Source of the DNA: NORP240 sp038134485
Lineage (GTDB): Bacteria > Pseudomonadota > Gammaproteobacteria > Pseudomonadales > Pseudohongiellaceae
Direction: 5' to 3'
NCBI GenBank assembly: GCA_038134485.1
Contig: JAYPVG010000029.1
Coordinates: 1-40,755 of the forward strand
DNA length: 40,755 bases
The notes beneath the pieces were generated by a model. That model did not search any database. It was given only the letters and a program-made list of their open reading frames with translations, and was not told where the DNA came from. Shown piece by piece: positions 14,441 through 21,837 of the stretch. Position 1 is the stretch's first letter, and every line of letters starts with the position of its first letter. Position numbers and translations under genes: made by a program.

Positions 14441-16588
14441 TCAATGGGCAAGAGGATCGGGTCTCATCTGCATATGCACTACCAGAGGTTTGGTACCCGG
14501 TCCGCCCTCTTTTAACCAGGGTGTCCTGTCTCCGCTGGGCACCCAGAGCCCTCGGCCTTTCCAGCCCGCGTCGATGTCATCAATACGGCCTTCAAAGCCC
14601 TTGGTATAGAATCCCAGCGGATACGGTACTCGCAGGGTGATAAATTCATCACCGACGTAGGCGTGCACACCGTCGAACAGATTACCGGTGGCGATCGGTA
14701 CATCTTCTCCCAGTCCAAGAGAGTTGTGCTGGTCAACCCAGGTGTAATAGCTGGATTCTACGCTGTTGTCGGGTAAGTCTTCGAATCCCGGGCCTGGCAG
14801 ATCATAAAAGCTCCACCCTTCAGGACAATGATCGCCGGTGGCTGTAGGCCCACTGAGTGGTCCCTGACACTTGCTGCGATCGAAGGCGCCCAGGTGTCCA
14901 CTCCCGAGGGATACCCACACAACCCCGTTTTTGTCTATATCGGCACCGCGGGAACCGAATCCCGGCAAAGGTACATTATATTTCTCGCCCAATCCCGAGA
15001 CTGGGTCAAACCGAACGATTGACCCTGGATACCCGAAGGCGTTGGATCCCCACACCGAACCGTCGGCGGGGTTGGGCATAACGGCGTAAAATCCGGCATT
15101 GACCCGCATATCCTTATCGGGATCCTGAATCTCGTCGGGTTCGGTCCATTCGTCCACCCGGCCATTACCGTTGGTATCCAGAATTAGCGGCGACCATCCC
15201 TGCGATGCCGCCGCATCACCAGTTTCCAGGAATTGTCTGGTATTGAGCCAGCCCACAACTGCGCCGCCCCCGCTGGTCCAGAGCGTGTTGTTATCGTCAT
15301 ATGCGAACTGCAGGTGATGGGTGCTGAAACAGGTGTCAACAAATGTATAGTCGCCGGTGTCTGGTTCATATACCGCAAGGTGTCTGCCTGTTCTGGAAGT
15401 GGGAAAAAGCTGTGCCGACGGATGATCGGAGCCTTCCCGGCAGAAATCAGGATTTTCAGGACCCCGGACTCTGGCCGTGAACCAGACTCGTCCGTCCTGA
15501 TCTAGCATCGGATTGTGGGCATTGGCCTGGCTGTCCCAAATGACCTGGTCACCCCAGTAGGGAGAAGGCGCGTTCGGGGGGGTAGAGGCTGTAGTCGGGG
15601 TGTCGGCATCGCGTACTGGTGCCACAAAATATGAAGAAGTGTTGCTTTCTGGATACAGGATAGGGAACTCATCAGTGCTGAGTTCCGGTGCGCCAAAAAG
15701 GGGGCCATAGCCGTTGACCGTCGGATCGCGACGGTCGGTCCCGGATAGGTCATGCATGTATGCAGTCGGTGTCGACCAGTCGCGCACCGTAATCACTGCA
15801 TTGCGTTCCAGTCCACTTGGCCGCTCCGGTTGACTGGCCGGATATTCGCCGGCGGCCACGCGTTCGGTCCACTCGCCAAGGTACTTGAAGGGGATACTGT
15901 TAAGTCGATCGGTCAGTTGCCCAACCATGCCAGCTCCGGCCTGACCAGATGACACGCGTCGCAACCAGGCTTCAGCATGGGTTTCGAAGTCGCCGAGTGA
16001 TTCTGGAATGGTACGGGTTGCTTTATTGCCGAGCTGATGACATCCCACACAGCCCATATTTTTCATCCAAGTCAGATAAGCATTCAAGCCGCCATCGACA
16101 TTCCGCAACTCTTCTTCGGTTGGCAAACCCATCATCGAGTACCAGTATGCGGCCGGATAGACTTGCGCTGCTTCCAGGGGGCTGGAAGCGGTATCGACTG
16201 AGATATCGATTGTTGCGCCGGGGCGAGCCAGAGTCCTGGAGGAATCGAGCAGACCGTAGCCGCGCACCCAGACCTGGTAGCCGGCATCCGGCAAATCCGG
16301 AATCAGAAATCGGCCCTGGTCGTCAGACACGACTATCCTTGCGTAAAAAGTCTCAAACTCCCCGGTTTCCGCGATTACCCAAACCCCAGCCTCCGGCCCC
16401 GCCGGTCCGCTCACTGTGCCGGCGATATCGTTACTGTCCATGGATATTTCTGTCGATACTACTGAATCAGTGACGGAACTCGACCCTGATGCGCCATTAT
16501 CGCCTGGATTATCCTGGTTGCAGCCCGTGATCATTAGACTCAACAGGCAGGTAACCAGGAGGGATCGTCTATGGTTCTGATAAAACAT
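14441..16588 (-). CDS. c-type-heme lipoprotein with carboxypeptidase-regulatory-like and likely beta-propeller domains
   Basis: 715 residues; the ATG at 16586-16588 was chosen for its AAGGAG site and because it starts the lipoprotein signal (lipobox ITGC, Cys23). Residues about 54-130 form a carboxypeptidase regulatory-like beta domain (IAGTVSGPAGPEAGV). MGCVGCH (Cys180, Cys183, His184) is a c-type heme site. Residues about 300-700 contain repeated short motifs such as GRVWFT, LWTSGGG, SVWGSN and VVWVSLGSG, as in NHL / virginiamycin-B-lyase-like propellers. A periplasmic or surface redox or binding protein is likely; the substrate is unknown. It is divergent from the AraC-type regulator at 16802 and probably controlled by it. 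Confidence 0.85.
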   Translation of the reverse strand: MFYQNHRRSLLVTCLLSLMITGCNQDNPGDNGASGSSSVTDSVVSTEISMDSNDIAGTVSGPAGPEAGVWVIAETGEFETFYARIVVSDDQGRFLIPDLPDAGYQVWVRGYGLLDSSRTLARPGATIDISVDTASSPLEAAQVYPAAYWYSMMGLPTEEELRNVDGGLNAYLTWMKNMGCVGCHQLGNKATRTIPESLGDFETHAEAWLRRVSSGQAGAGMVGQLTDRLNSIPFKYLGEWTERVAAGEYPASQPERPSGLERNAVITVRDWSTPTAYMHDLSGTDRRDPTVNGYGPLFGAPELSTDEFPILYPESNTSSYFVAPVRDADTPTTASTPPNAPSPYWGDQVIWDSQANAHNPMLDQDGRVWFTARVRGPENPDFCREGSDHPSAQLFPTSRTGRHLAVYEPDTGDYTFVDTCFSTHHLQFAYDDNNTLWTSGGGAVVGWLNTRQFLETGDAAASQGWSPLILDTNGNGRVDEWTEPDEIQDPDKDMRVNAGFYAVMPNPADGSVWGSNAFGYPGSIVRFDPVSGLGEKYNVPLPGFGSRGADIDKNGVVWVSLGSGHLGAFDRSKCQGPLSGPTATGDHCPEGWSFYDLPGPGFEDLPDNSVESSYYTWVDQHNSLGLGEDVPIATGNLFDGVHAYVGDEFITLRVPYPLGFYTKGFEGRIDDIDAGWKGRGLWVPSGDRTPWLKEGGPGTKPLVVHMQMRPDPLAH

Positions 16589-16801
16589 GGCGCGCGCTCC
16601 TTCATTCTGGACCACCGGGGTAGTCTAGGTTTCTTGGCTTTAGGCGTCGAACAGGCTAAGCTCACCTTACCTCAAATGCCTGAAACTGGACAAGAATAAA
16701 AAAGCGTCTTCCCGTAAGGTCGACATCAGGTTTTACAATGGAGCCCGGACTGTGAGCCCGAGCGCGATCTGACAGTCACTGCATCGCTACAGGAAAGACC
16801 G

Positions 16802-17881
16802 TTGTCCAATTCAATTCTGTTATACACGATCCAACTGATTGCCATCATGGCCTTGATACTGCTGGCTGTCGGTTACCTGAAGGCGCAACCACTTGCAACG
16901 AGCGCTCGAGTATTCGCGCTGACCGCGCTGTTTGCGATACTGTACGTGCTCGATGGCATGTCGGTGGTCCATTCGGATTCCAATTTCTCGTTTCAACTTT
17001 CGCGATGGGAATTGCTCATTCACACCGCTGTGCCCGCAATTCCCGGTCTGTTCATGATTTACAGTTTTTTGGAGTTTCAGGAGCAACGCCGGTTTCCTGT
17101 CGCGCTTGGAGTTTTATTTGCCATTCAGATCGTACTGGAGGCAACCCTGGTACTAATCTTTACTGATGTGGATTTTTCGCTTGAATTCCTGAATCTCGGA
17201 CTGGATACCCTGCAGGTTCTTTTCGTTGGCTTCGCCATATTTTGGACATTGAACGGTTGGAGAGCTGACCTCGTCGAAGATCGACGGGCACTGCGTTGGA
17301 TGATCATTTCTCTCCAGGGAGCGCTTATATTTTTTGTGGTGGTGGTAGAAAATTTTCTTGTGTCATCTGGCCTCATTGATTTCGCTGAAGCCCAGTTTGT
17401 TCTGATCTCGGCAATCGCCATTCTTGTCAGTCTCATGGTTATAGTCACTATGAGGTTTGATTATGTATCTTTGAGCACGGTAATTAGAAAAGTCACAGTG
17501 TTGACCGATGATGATGGGTCAGAAAGTTCTGCGGAATTTGACATTGACAAGTTTAATCGCCAGTTTCGAGATGTGAGGCTGTATCGGGAAGCGGGGCTGA
17601 CGATCGCAAGTCTGGCTAAAAAATTACACCTGCCAGAGTATCGATTGCGTGCATTTATTCACAAAACCCTGGGATATCGTAATTTCAATGCGATGCTTCA
17701 TCAGTATCGAATTGATGATGCTTGTGAGGCGCTCTCCAACCCTGAAAATCGAACTGTGCCAGTTCTCACAATAGCGTTAACCATAGGCTACCAATCCATT
17801 ACCCCGTTTAATAATGCTTTTCGTGAAATCATGGGTGTAACGCCATCCGAGTACCGTAAAAGAAAGCTGAGCGGTGATTAG
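16802..17881 (+). CDS. Membrane-anchored AraC-family transcriptional regulator
   Basis: 359 residues. The start is a TTG at 16802 with an AGGAAAG ribosome site 5-6 bases upstream. Residues about 5-225 hold six to seven hydrophobic helices. Residues about 250-355 are the AraC DNA-binding domain: first helix-turn-helix around LTIASLAKKLHLPEYRL, then IHKTLGYRNFNAMLHQYRI, and the signature TIALTIGYQSITPFNNAF with GVTPSEYRK. The sensor part is thus integral to the membrane rather than a soluble arabinose-type domain. Divergence from the c-heme lipoprotein and position before two small membrane proteins suggest it controls both directions from 16589-16801. Confidence 0.9.
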   Translation: MSNSILLYTIQLIAIMALILLAVGYLKAQPLATSARVFALTALFAILYVLDGMSVVHSDSNFSFQLSRWELLIHTAVPAIPGLFMIYSFLEFQEQRRFPVALGVLFAIQIVLEATLVLIFTDVDFSLEFLNLGLDTLQVLFVGFAIFWTLNGWRADLVEDRRALRWMIISLQGALIFFVVVVENFLVSSGLIDFAEAQFVLISAIAILVSLMVIVTMRFDYVSLSTVIRKVTVLTDDDGSESSAEFDIDKFNRQFRDVRLYREAGLTIASLAKKLHLPEYRLRAFIHKTLGYRNFNAMLHQYRIDDACEALSNPENRTVPVLTIALTIGYQSITPFNNAFREIMGVTPSEYRKRKLSGD

Positions 17882-18173
17882 GCTGCAAACCTCAATGGGT
17901 TTTTCAGGGCTGCAAGCCAGTGAGGTGCCAGGTAAGCAGGCACTTGCGATGCAGCTATGGATTTGCTCTGATTGCTGGGTTATCCTTTTCTGCATAGCGC
18001 CCTGTACAAGAACGCCAACAAAGATTTTCTGTCCGAACTCGGACCGGAATTTGACCGACCTCAGAGTGAATGCACGGGTGTTGGTAAGTTACCTCAGGCG
18101 AGAGACTGACGAGGCTGCCACCACTTAAGGGTGAGCCCGTCCCGAAATCAAGAATAAACGGAGGACACCCGGG

Positions 18174-18743
18174 GTGAACGAACTGCTTTACAATTTCGCC
18201 GTATGGCTTGACTCGCACGAGTTAGGGACCCGGCTACATGAATCCTATTACATGTACAACTGGGTCGAATCAACTCATGTGCTGACACTGATGTTGTGTC
18301 TGGGCATGCTTTTTCTCATCGATCTCAGGATGGTCGGTTTTGCCTTTACCAATATTCCTGCCAGTGCCATGGCTCGGAGATTAAACACTCCCATGTTGAT
18401 TGGTTTCACAATCATGGTAGTTACAGGTATCGCGCTGTTCTATGCTGTGCCGGTGCGAAGCACTCAAAGCATCTGGTTCCGGATTAAACTGATATTGTTG
18501 ATTGCGGCTGCAGTTAATGCCTTCTTATTCCACAAAAACATGGTTAATGCGACCGGCGATTGGGATACCCAGGCTCGGGCTCCTTCTAATCTCCGCCTTG
18601 GAGCGACTTTGTCGCTGGTATTCTGGGCACTGATTGTAATTTGCGGGCGTTTTATTGCTTATGACTGGTTTGATTGTGAATACACGGAACCGGGAATAAT
18701 GCAAGTGCTATCCGGATGCATCACGGGCCAGACCATTTTCTAA
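18174..18743 (+). CDS. Small integral membrane protein (DUF6644-like), member A
   Basis: 189 residues. The GTG start at 18174 follows GGAGGA. There are four or five hydrophobic segments. It is homologous to the next gene: both share VExxH (His35 here), L-x-D-x-R-x-x-G-x-x-F (Asp50, Arg52) and the P-x(9)-T/S spacing that follows. A second histidine lies in FLFHKN (His120). Membrane histidines could bind heme, but this is speculation. I associate the pair with DUF6644 from memory and could not check it. It lies 292 bp after the AraC gene and 59 bp before its paralogue. Confidence 0.82.
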   Translation: MNELLYNFAVWLDSHELGTRLHESYYMYNWVESTHVLTLMLCLGMLFLIDLRMVGFAFTNIPASAMARRLNTPMLIGFTIMVVTGIALFYAVPVRSTQSIWFRIKLILLIAAAVNAFLFHKNMVNATGDWDTQARAPSNLRLGATLSLVFWALIVICGRFIAYDWFDCEYTEPGIMQVLSGCITGQTIF

Positions 18744-18802
18744 TAAAATCAACAACTCGCCGGCTGCGTATGGGTGACCGGCTAGCTTAGGGGAACAGAG
18801 CG

Positions 18803-19456
18803 ATGTCAACAATGGATGCACCAGCCTCGATTATAGGGGCTTATCGTCGGACCATAATTACCGCAGGGGTTGTTTTAGTCGCTCTGGTGTTATCGTTTGT
18901 TCCGCTCTGGCCAGTGGCGGATTGTGTAAGTGCAAACAGCAGTGAATGTCTGGTCACTGTAAGAGTGCATGTGTGGAGTGGTTTGTACGACTTTTTTCAG
19001 TGGCTGGAAACCACACCAATGGGTGTTATCGGCAAGACCTGGGGCGCAGCCTTCGCCCTAGTTGAAGCCGTGCACTTGCTGGGAATGGCACTTCTCGGTG
19101 GATCGGTGTTTGTTTCCGATGCACGCATCCTGGGTCTGGGATTCAAGGATGTCCCCTGCCAGGAAATTCTGGACAAGGCCCATACAGTTTTCTTCTGGGG
19201 ATTGGTGACAGCTATCTCTACGGGAATCTTCATGGCTTGCGGTGTTGCGGGAAAAATTTATTATCTGCCCGTTTACTGGTTCAAAATGCTGGCCTTGATT
19301 ACCGGAATTTTATTTGTGTATTTTATCAAGCGTCCCATGCTGCGGCGGGGGGTAGATAATTTGAGCCCGCTTACGGCGCGGTTGCTCGCTGTGTCGTCAA
19401 TTATGGTCTGGGTAACGGTGGCAGCGACGGGTCGGTGGATTGGTTTCGCCGGCTAG
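18803..19456 (+). CDS. Small integral membrane protein (DUF6644-like), member B
   Basis: 217 residues with an extra N-terminal helix (18-38) and a periplasmic loop containing two cysteines (Cys41, Cys49). From residue 87 it aligns with member A at a constant offset of 56: VEAVH (His91), DARILG (Asp106, Arg108), then His127 where A has Asn71. The C-terminal part YWFKMLALITGILFVYF parallels IWFRIKLILLIAAAVNAFLF in A. The two may form a heterodimeric membrane complex (inference). The function is unknown. A short hairpin overlaps the stop codon. Confidence 0.82.
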   Translation: MSTMDAPASIIGAYRRTIITAGVVLVALVLSFVPLWPVADCVSANSSECLVTVRVHVWSGLYDFFQWLETTPMGVIGKTWGAAFALVEAVHLLGMALLGGSVFVSDARILGLGFKDVPCQEILDKAHTVFFWGLVTAISTGIFMACGVAGKIYYLPVYWFKMLALITGILFVYFIKRPMLRRGVDNLSPLTARLLAVSSIMVWVTVAATGRWIGFAG

Positions 19457-19468
19457 TTTTGGAGCCGG
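19449..19468 (+). terminator. Short hairpin overlapping the stop codon of membrane protein B
   Basis: CCGGCT (19449-19454) pairs with AGCCGG (19463-19468) around an 8-base loop, followed by ATTTATTATAT. The stem is short and the T-run broken, so it may be a weak terminator or an mRNA stabiliser that sets the level of the downstream microprotein. Confidence 0.35.
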
Positions 19469-19530
19469 ATTTATTATATCGGTTGGTCATTTGAGCAGCG
19501 AATAGAGCAAATAATAATGGTGTAATTCCT

Positions 19531-19683
19531 ATGAGTGAAGACAACAAAAAAGGGAAGAAGTTTGATGATCTTGAGGTGGCGAGTATTGCAGCCTGTGGGA
19601 CGGTCATCGTCTTCTTCGTCGTGTATTGGGCAACCCAGATCCAGTCTACCTACTCGCTGCTTTCCATGGCTTACGGTTGGTAA
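19531..19683 (+). CDS. 50-residue single-helix membrane microprotein
   Basis: ATG at 19531, TAA at 19681-19683. The charged N-terminus MSEDNKKGKKFDDLE is followed by one hydrophobic helix (about 17-36, containing GTVIVFFVVYWATQ) and a short tail ending SMAYGW. The positive, lysine-rich start suggests the N-terminus is in the cytoplasm. This layout is typical of small accessory subunits of membrane complexes such as CydX or CcoQ; that comparison is by form only. It lies 74 bp after membrane protein B on the same strand. The ribosome site is weak. No RNA or protein evidence is available, but the codons, composition and context look real. Confidence 0.65.
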   Translation: MSEDNKKGKKFDDLEVASIAACGTVIVFFVVYWATQIQSTYSLLSMAYGW

Positions 19684-19791
19684 CTCATTCGCTCCCCGTG
19701 ACTGATGATCCGGGATTTTACTGGCCTGCCTGAATCGCCGTTTCTACCATTCTGTACTGGTCTCGATCGATCTGTCGGGGCTCCTTTCGTC

Positions 19792-20460
19792 CTATATTCT
19801 TTTGAATATTGCCAGTTGCAGTGAGTGCAGTATTCTCGATCTTGGTATTCTCATTTTTAGTTCAAAACCGTTCGATTTAAAATATTCTTGCAGGTCTCCC
19901 AGTGTGTCAGGATTCTGTTGCATCGGTTCGCCGAATAGCTTGCGTCTTAGTTTGCGTCTCAATGTGGTTACGGATATCGTAGAAAAATAAGAAATCACTA
20001 CGTACTGATTGGATACACGACATAACTCTCTGATCAGCATCTCTTTCTGCTCAGGTTCTGCAAAATGATGTAACAACCTGAAACAGATACAGCAATCAAA
20101 GCGTTTTTCGGCAAAGCTCATGGCCATTATATTCTGTTTTTCGACTATTGCTTGCAGACCATGTCCGTCGATCGCGTCTCGGGCTAGCTCGACCGCTGCG
20201 CTGCCGAGATCGATGCCCGTTACCTGATATCCCCTCCGCGCAAGCCAGACACTGATACGGCCAACACCACAAGGCGCGTCCAGGACTGATTTAACGCTGT
20301 TATCAGGGAGCCTTGCGAAAGCGTCTTCCACAAGCTTCATTTCAGATTTGTGCTTTTGCGGTTTTCGTTTTGAATAAAGCTCAGCGCTAAGAGCATCGTC
20401 CTTTACACGTTCCTTGTTGGACAAATTATTCAGCAGGTCGAGTGATCGATTATCTGTCAT
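19792..20460 (-). CDS. Class I SAM-dependent methyltransferase
   Basis: 222 residues from the ATG at 20458-20460; an in-frame TTG at 20472 would add four. Motif I is VLDAPCGVGRISVWLA, followed by an acidic residue in VTGIDLGS and the FDCCICFRLLHHF segment (motif IV region). It is cytosolic. The start overlaps the 3' end of the kinase-like gene by 11 nt, so the two are translationally coupled. The C-terminal half is basic (LRRKLRRKLFGE) and may contact membrane or a polyanionic substrate. The substrate is unknown; the partner suggests a lipid- or LPS-linked one. It could also be annotated simply as a methyltransferase-domain protein. Confidence 0.87.
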   Translation of the reverse strand: MTDNRSLDLLNNLSNKERVKDDALSAELYSKRKPQKHKSEMKLVEDAFARLPDNSVKSVLDAPCGVGRISVWLARRGYQVTGIDLGSAAVELARDAIDGHGLQAIVEKQNIMAMSFAEKRFDCCICFRLLHHFAEPEQKEMLIRELCRVSNQYVVISYFSTISVTTLRRKLRRKLFGEPMQQNPDTLGDLQEYFKSNGFELKMRIPRSRILHSLQLAIFKRI

Positions 20461-21256
20461 GGGATTTTTCAATTAACTGGTGCATCAATCTCGGATACGT
20501 TGCCATGTGATGTTCCATGAAAGCGTACAGTTCGTCGTTTCGCAAATTCCCGGCATATTTGAGGAACTGACCAAAATCCCGTTTGATTGCAGAGCTGACT
20601 GTGAGACACATTCTTGATCGCTCGAAGTCGATGAGGTGCGTCTGTTTTTTTGGCAAGTCCAGGTAAAGATGCTTGGAGTAGAGTGCGCCGTGGCTAATTC
20701 TTCTATTATGCATCTTGAGCAATTCTTTTCCTGCTACATTAAGTACATTAGTAAGATTGCGGTGTTCTGGATTTTGCTCGAGCAACTCCGCAAGAGACGG
20801 GTATTCTAATCCTCGGGTAATCAGTATCGCCTGTCTTTGCCTGCCAATTTTGCGTTGACCAAATCCAACAAGGTCAACGCAAGGAAGCTGAAAATGCTGG
20901 TTACGCAAGATACCTTCAGCCTCATAGGCGAAGGTAAGTTTTCCCAATGGGCTCATCGGCCTTCTGCGTAGCTGATTTTCCTGGCGTTTGACAAAAAAAA
21001 CTTCAGAGCCAGCTGGTGACTCAACAGATAGTCTGCTTACAGCGCCCCACCCACCTTTTCTGATATTAACCTGGTCAACGAATTCTTCAGGAAGGCTCCA
21101 GAAATCATGGAATAATTGCAGCCCACTATCTGCGAGCAGAGCTCTAAATTCGGTTGACAGGTACAGGTCGCCATGATCACGAGCAGTCATCAATGAGAGT
21201 TTTGGTTGGTATACTGAAGAGAACGATGCCATAGGTTGAAGCGCTTTGAAATTCAC
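20450..21256 (-). CDS. Lipopolysaccharide kinase-like protein (InaA/WaaP/Kdo-kinase family)
   Basis: 268 residues with a GTG start at 21256; a start at 21232 (MASFSS) is possible. It has kinase-like landmarks: EVFFVKRQEN with the ATP-binding lysine, a Glu in AYEAEGILR, ISHGALYSKHLYLD as the catalytic loop (an HG-x-L-x-x-x-H form common in InaA/RfaP proteins rather than HRD), and HLIDFERSR, where DFE replaces the DFG metal-binding motif, as in this family. It is cytoplasmic and would phosphorylate lipid A-core sugars, or a related substrate. It overlaps the methyltransferase gene by 11 nt. No glycosyltransferases lie nearby, so the pair is outside an LPS core cluster. Confidence 0.85.
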   Translation of the reverse strand: MNFKALQPMASFSSVYQPKLSLMTARDHGDLYLSTEFRALLADSGLQLFHDFWSLPEEFVDQVNIRKGGWGAVSRLSVESPAGSEVFFVKRQENQLRRRPMSPLGKLTFAYEAEGILRNQHFQLPCVDLVGFGQRKIGRQRQAILITRGLEYPSLAELLEQNPEHRNLTNVLNVAGKELLKMHNRRISHGALYSKHLYLDLPKKQTHLIDFERSRMCLTVSSAIKRDFGQFLKYAGNLRNDELYAFMEHHMATYPRLMHQLIEKSHDR

Positions 21257-21295
21257 ATCGCTCTAACTTGAGCTGGGTTACTGCGGCGGAGAAAA

Positions 21296-21324
21296 AGCTT
21301 AATATTCGGTAGTATACCTGTCAA
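21296..21324 (-). promoter_or_regulatory. Candidate promoter of the kinase-methyltransferase operon
   Basis: On the minus strand a perfect TTGACA (complement of 21319-21324) is followed after 17 bp by TAAGCT (complement of 21296-21301), a weak -10. It lies 40 bp upstream of the GTG start at 21256. Confidence 0.35.
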
Positions 21325-21356
21325 ATTCAATTTATCGGCGCTGCAAAGCGTGATAG

Positions 21357-21605
21357 TTAGAATTCGTACTCCAGCATGAAGCGATAGGCATTATCGGGTG
21401 TCGTTTTATTCATGGGGAAAAGGATCCCAAGTTCCCAGAGCAATTTCTTGTTGTTACCAATTCTTTCGAGCCCCTGGAAGACGGGCCCTAAAGCAGAGGT
21501 GAATTCGTCTTCATACCACTCTATAGCCGGTTCCAAATGTTCCGACAGGCGATAGCGCAACTGCGCAGCCTGGAATTGAGAACAGAATCCGCCGATGAAA
21601 CAGAT
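21357..21605 (-). pseudogene. Remnant of an outer-membrane beta-barrel-like protein (C-terminal end only)
   Basis: An 82-codon open stretch follows an in-frame TGA (complement of 21606-21608) and has no ATG or strong start. The translation (AAQLRYRLSEHLEP, WYEDEFTSALGP, then LWELGILFP and a final LEYEF) alternates hydrophobic and polar residues and ends in phenylalanine, as outer-membrane barrels do. The upstream 200 bp do not continue the protein in any frame I can follow. This looks like the tail of a decayed gene. A short real gene using a TTG at 21560 is the alternative. Confidence 0.5.
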
Positions 21606-21837
21606 TCATGAGTTGTTGGTAGAAAATCATGGCAGACAGCTCCTGAACGGGCTTGGCTCCCCAAGCTTTTCGCTGGAACGCGGATGGGGTTTCCATGATT
21701 GCAATGTATTGCGAGACACCGACATGTGAAACGACACTCCCTGGTCGTTTGGATCGCGGGTTGCTGACCTTGGAGGCTTGTATAACTCGTTGGAAACGGT
21801 AGAGTAATAGGCTAACGGATTATCGCTATATTGGCAG

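Noticed and set aside
15949..16473. 174-codon frame opposite the c-heme lipoprotein
   Set aside because: Arg/Pro/Ser-rich antisense sequence with no domain; the minus-strand gene has a heme motif, lipobox and ribosome site.
17874..18128. 84-codon frame between the AraC gene and membrane protein A
   Set aside because: Starts inside the AraC stop region, no ribosome site, Cys-rich random-looking sequence. The gap may hold a promoter but I found no convincing elements.
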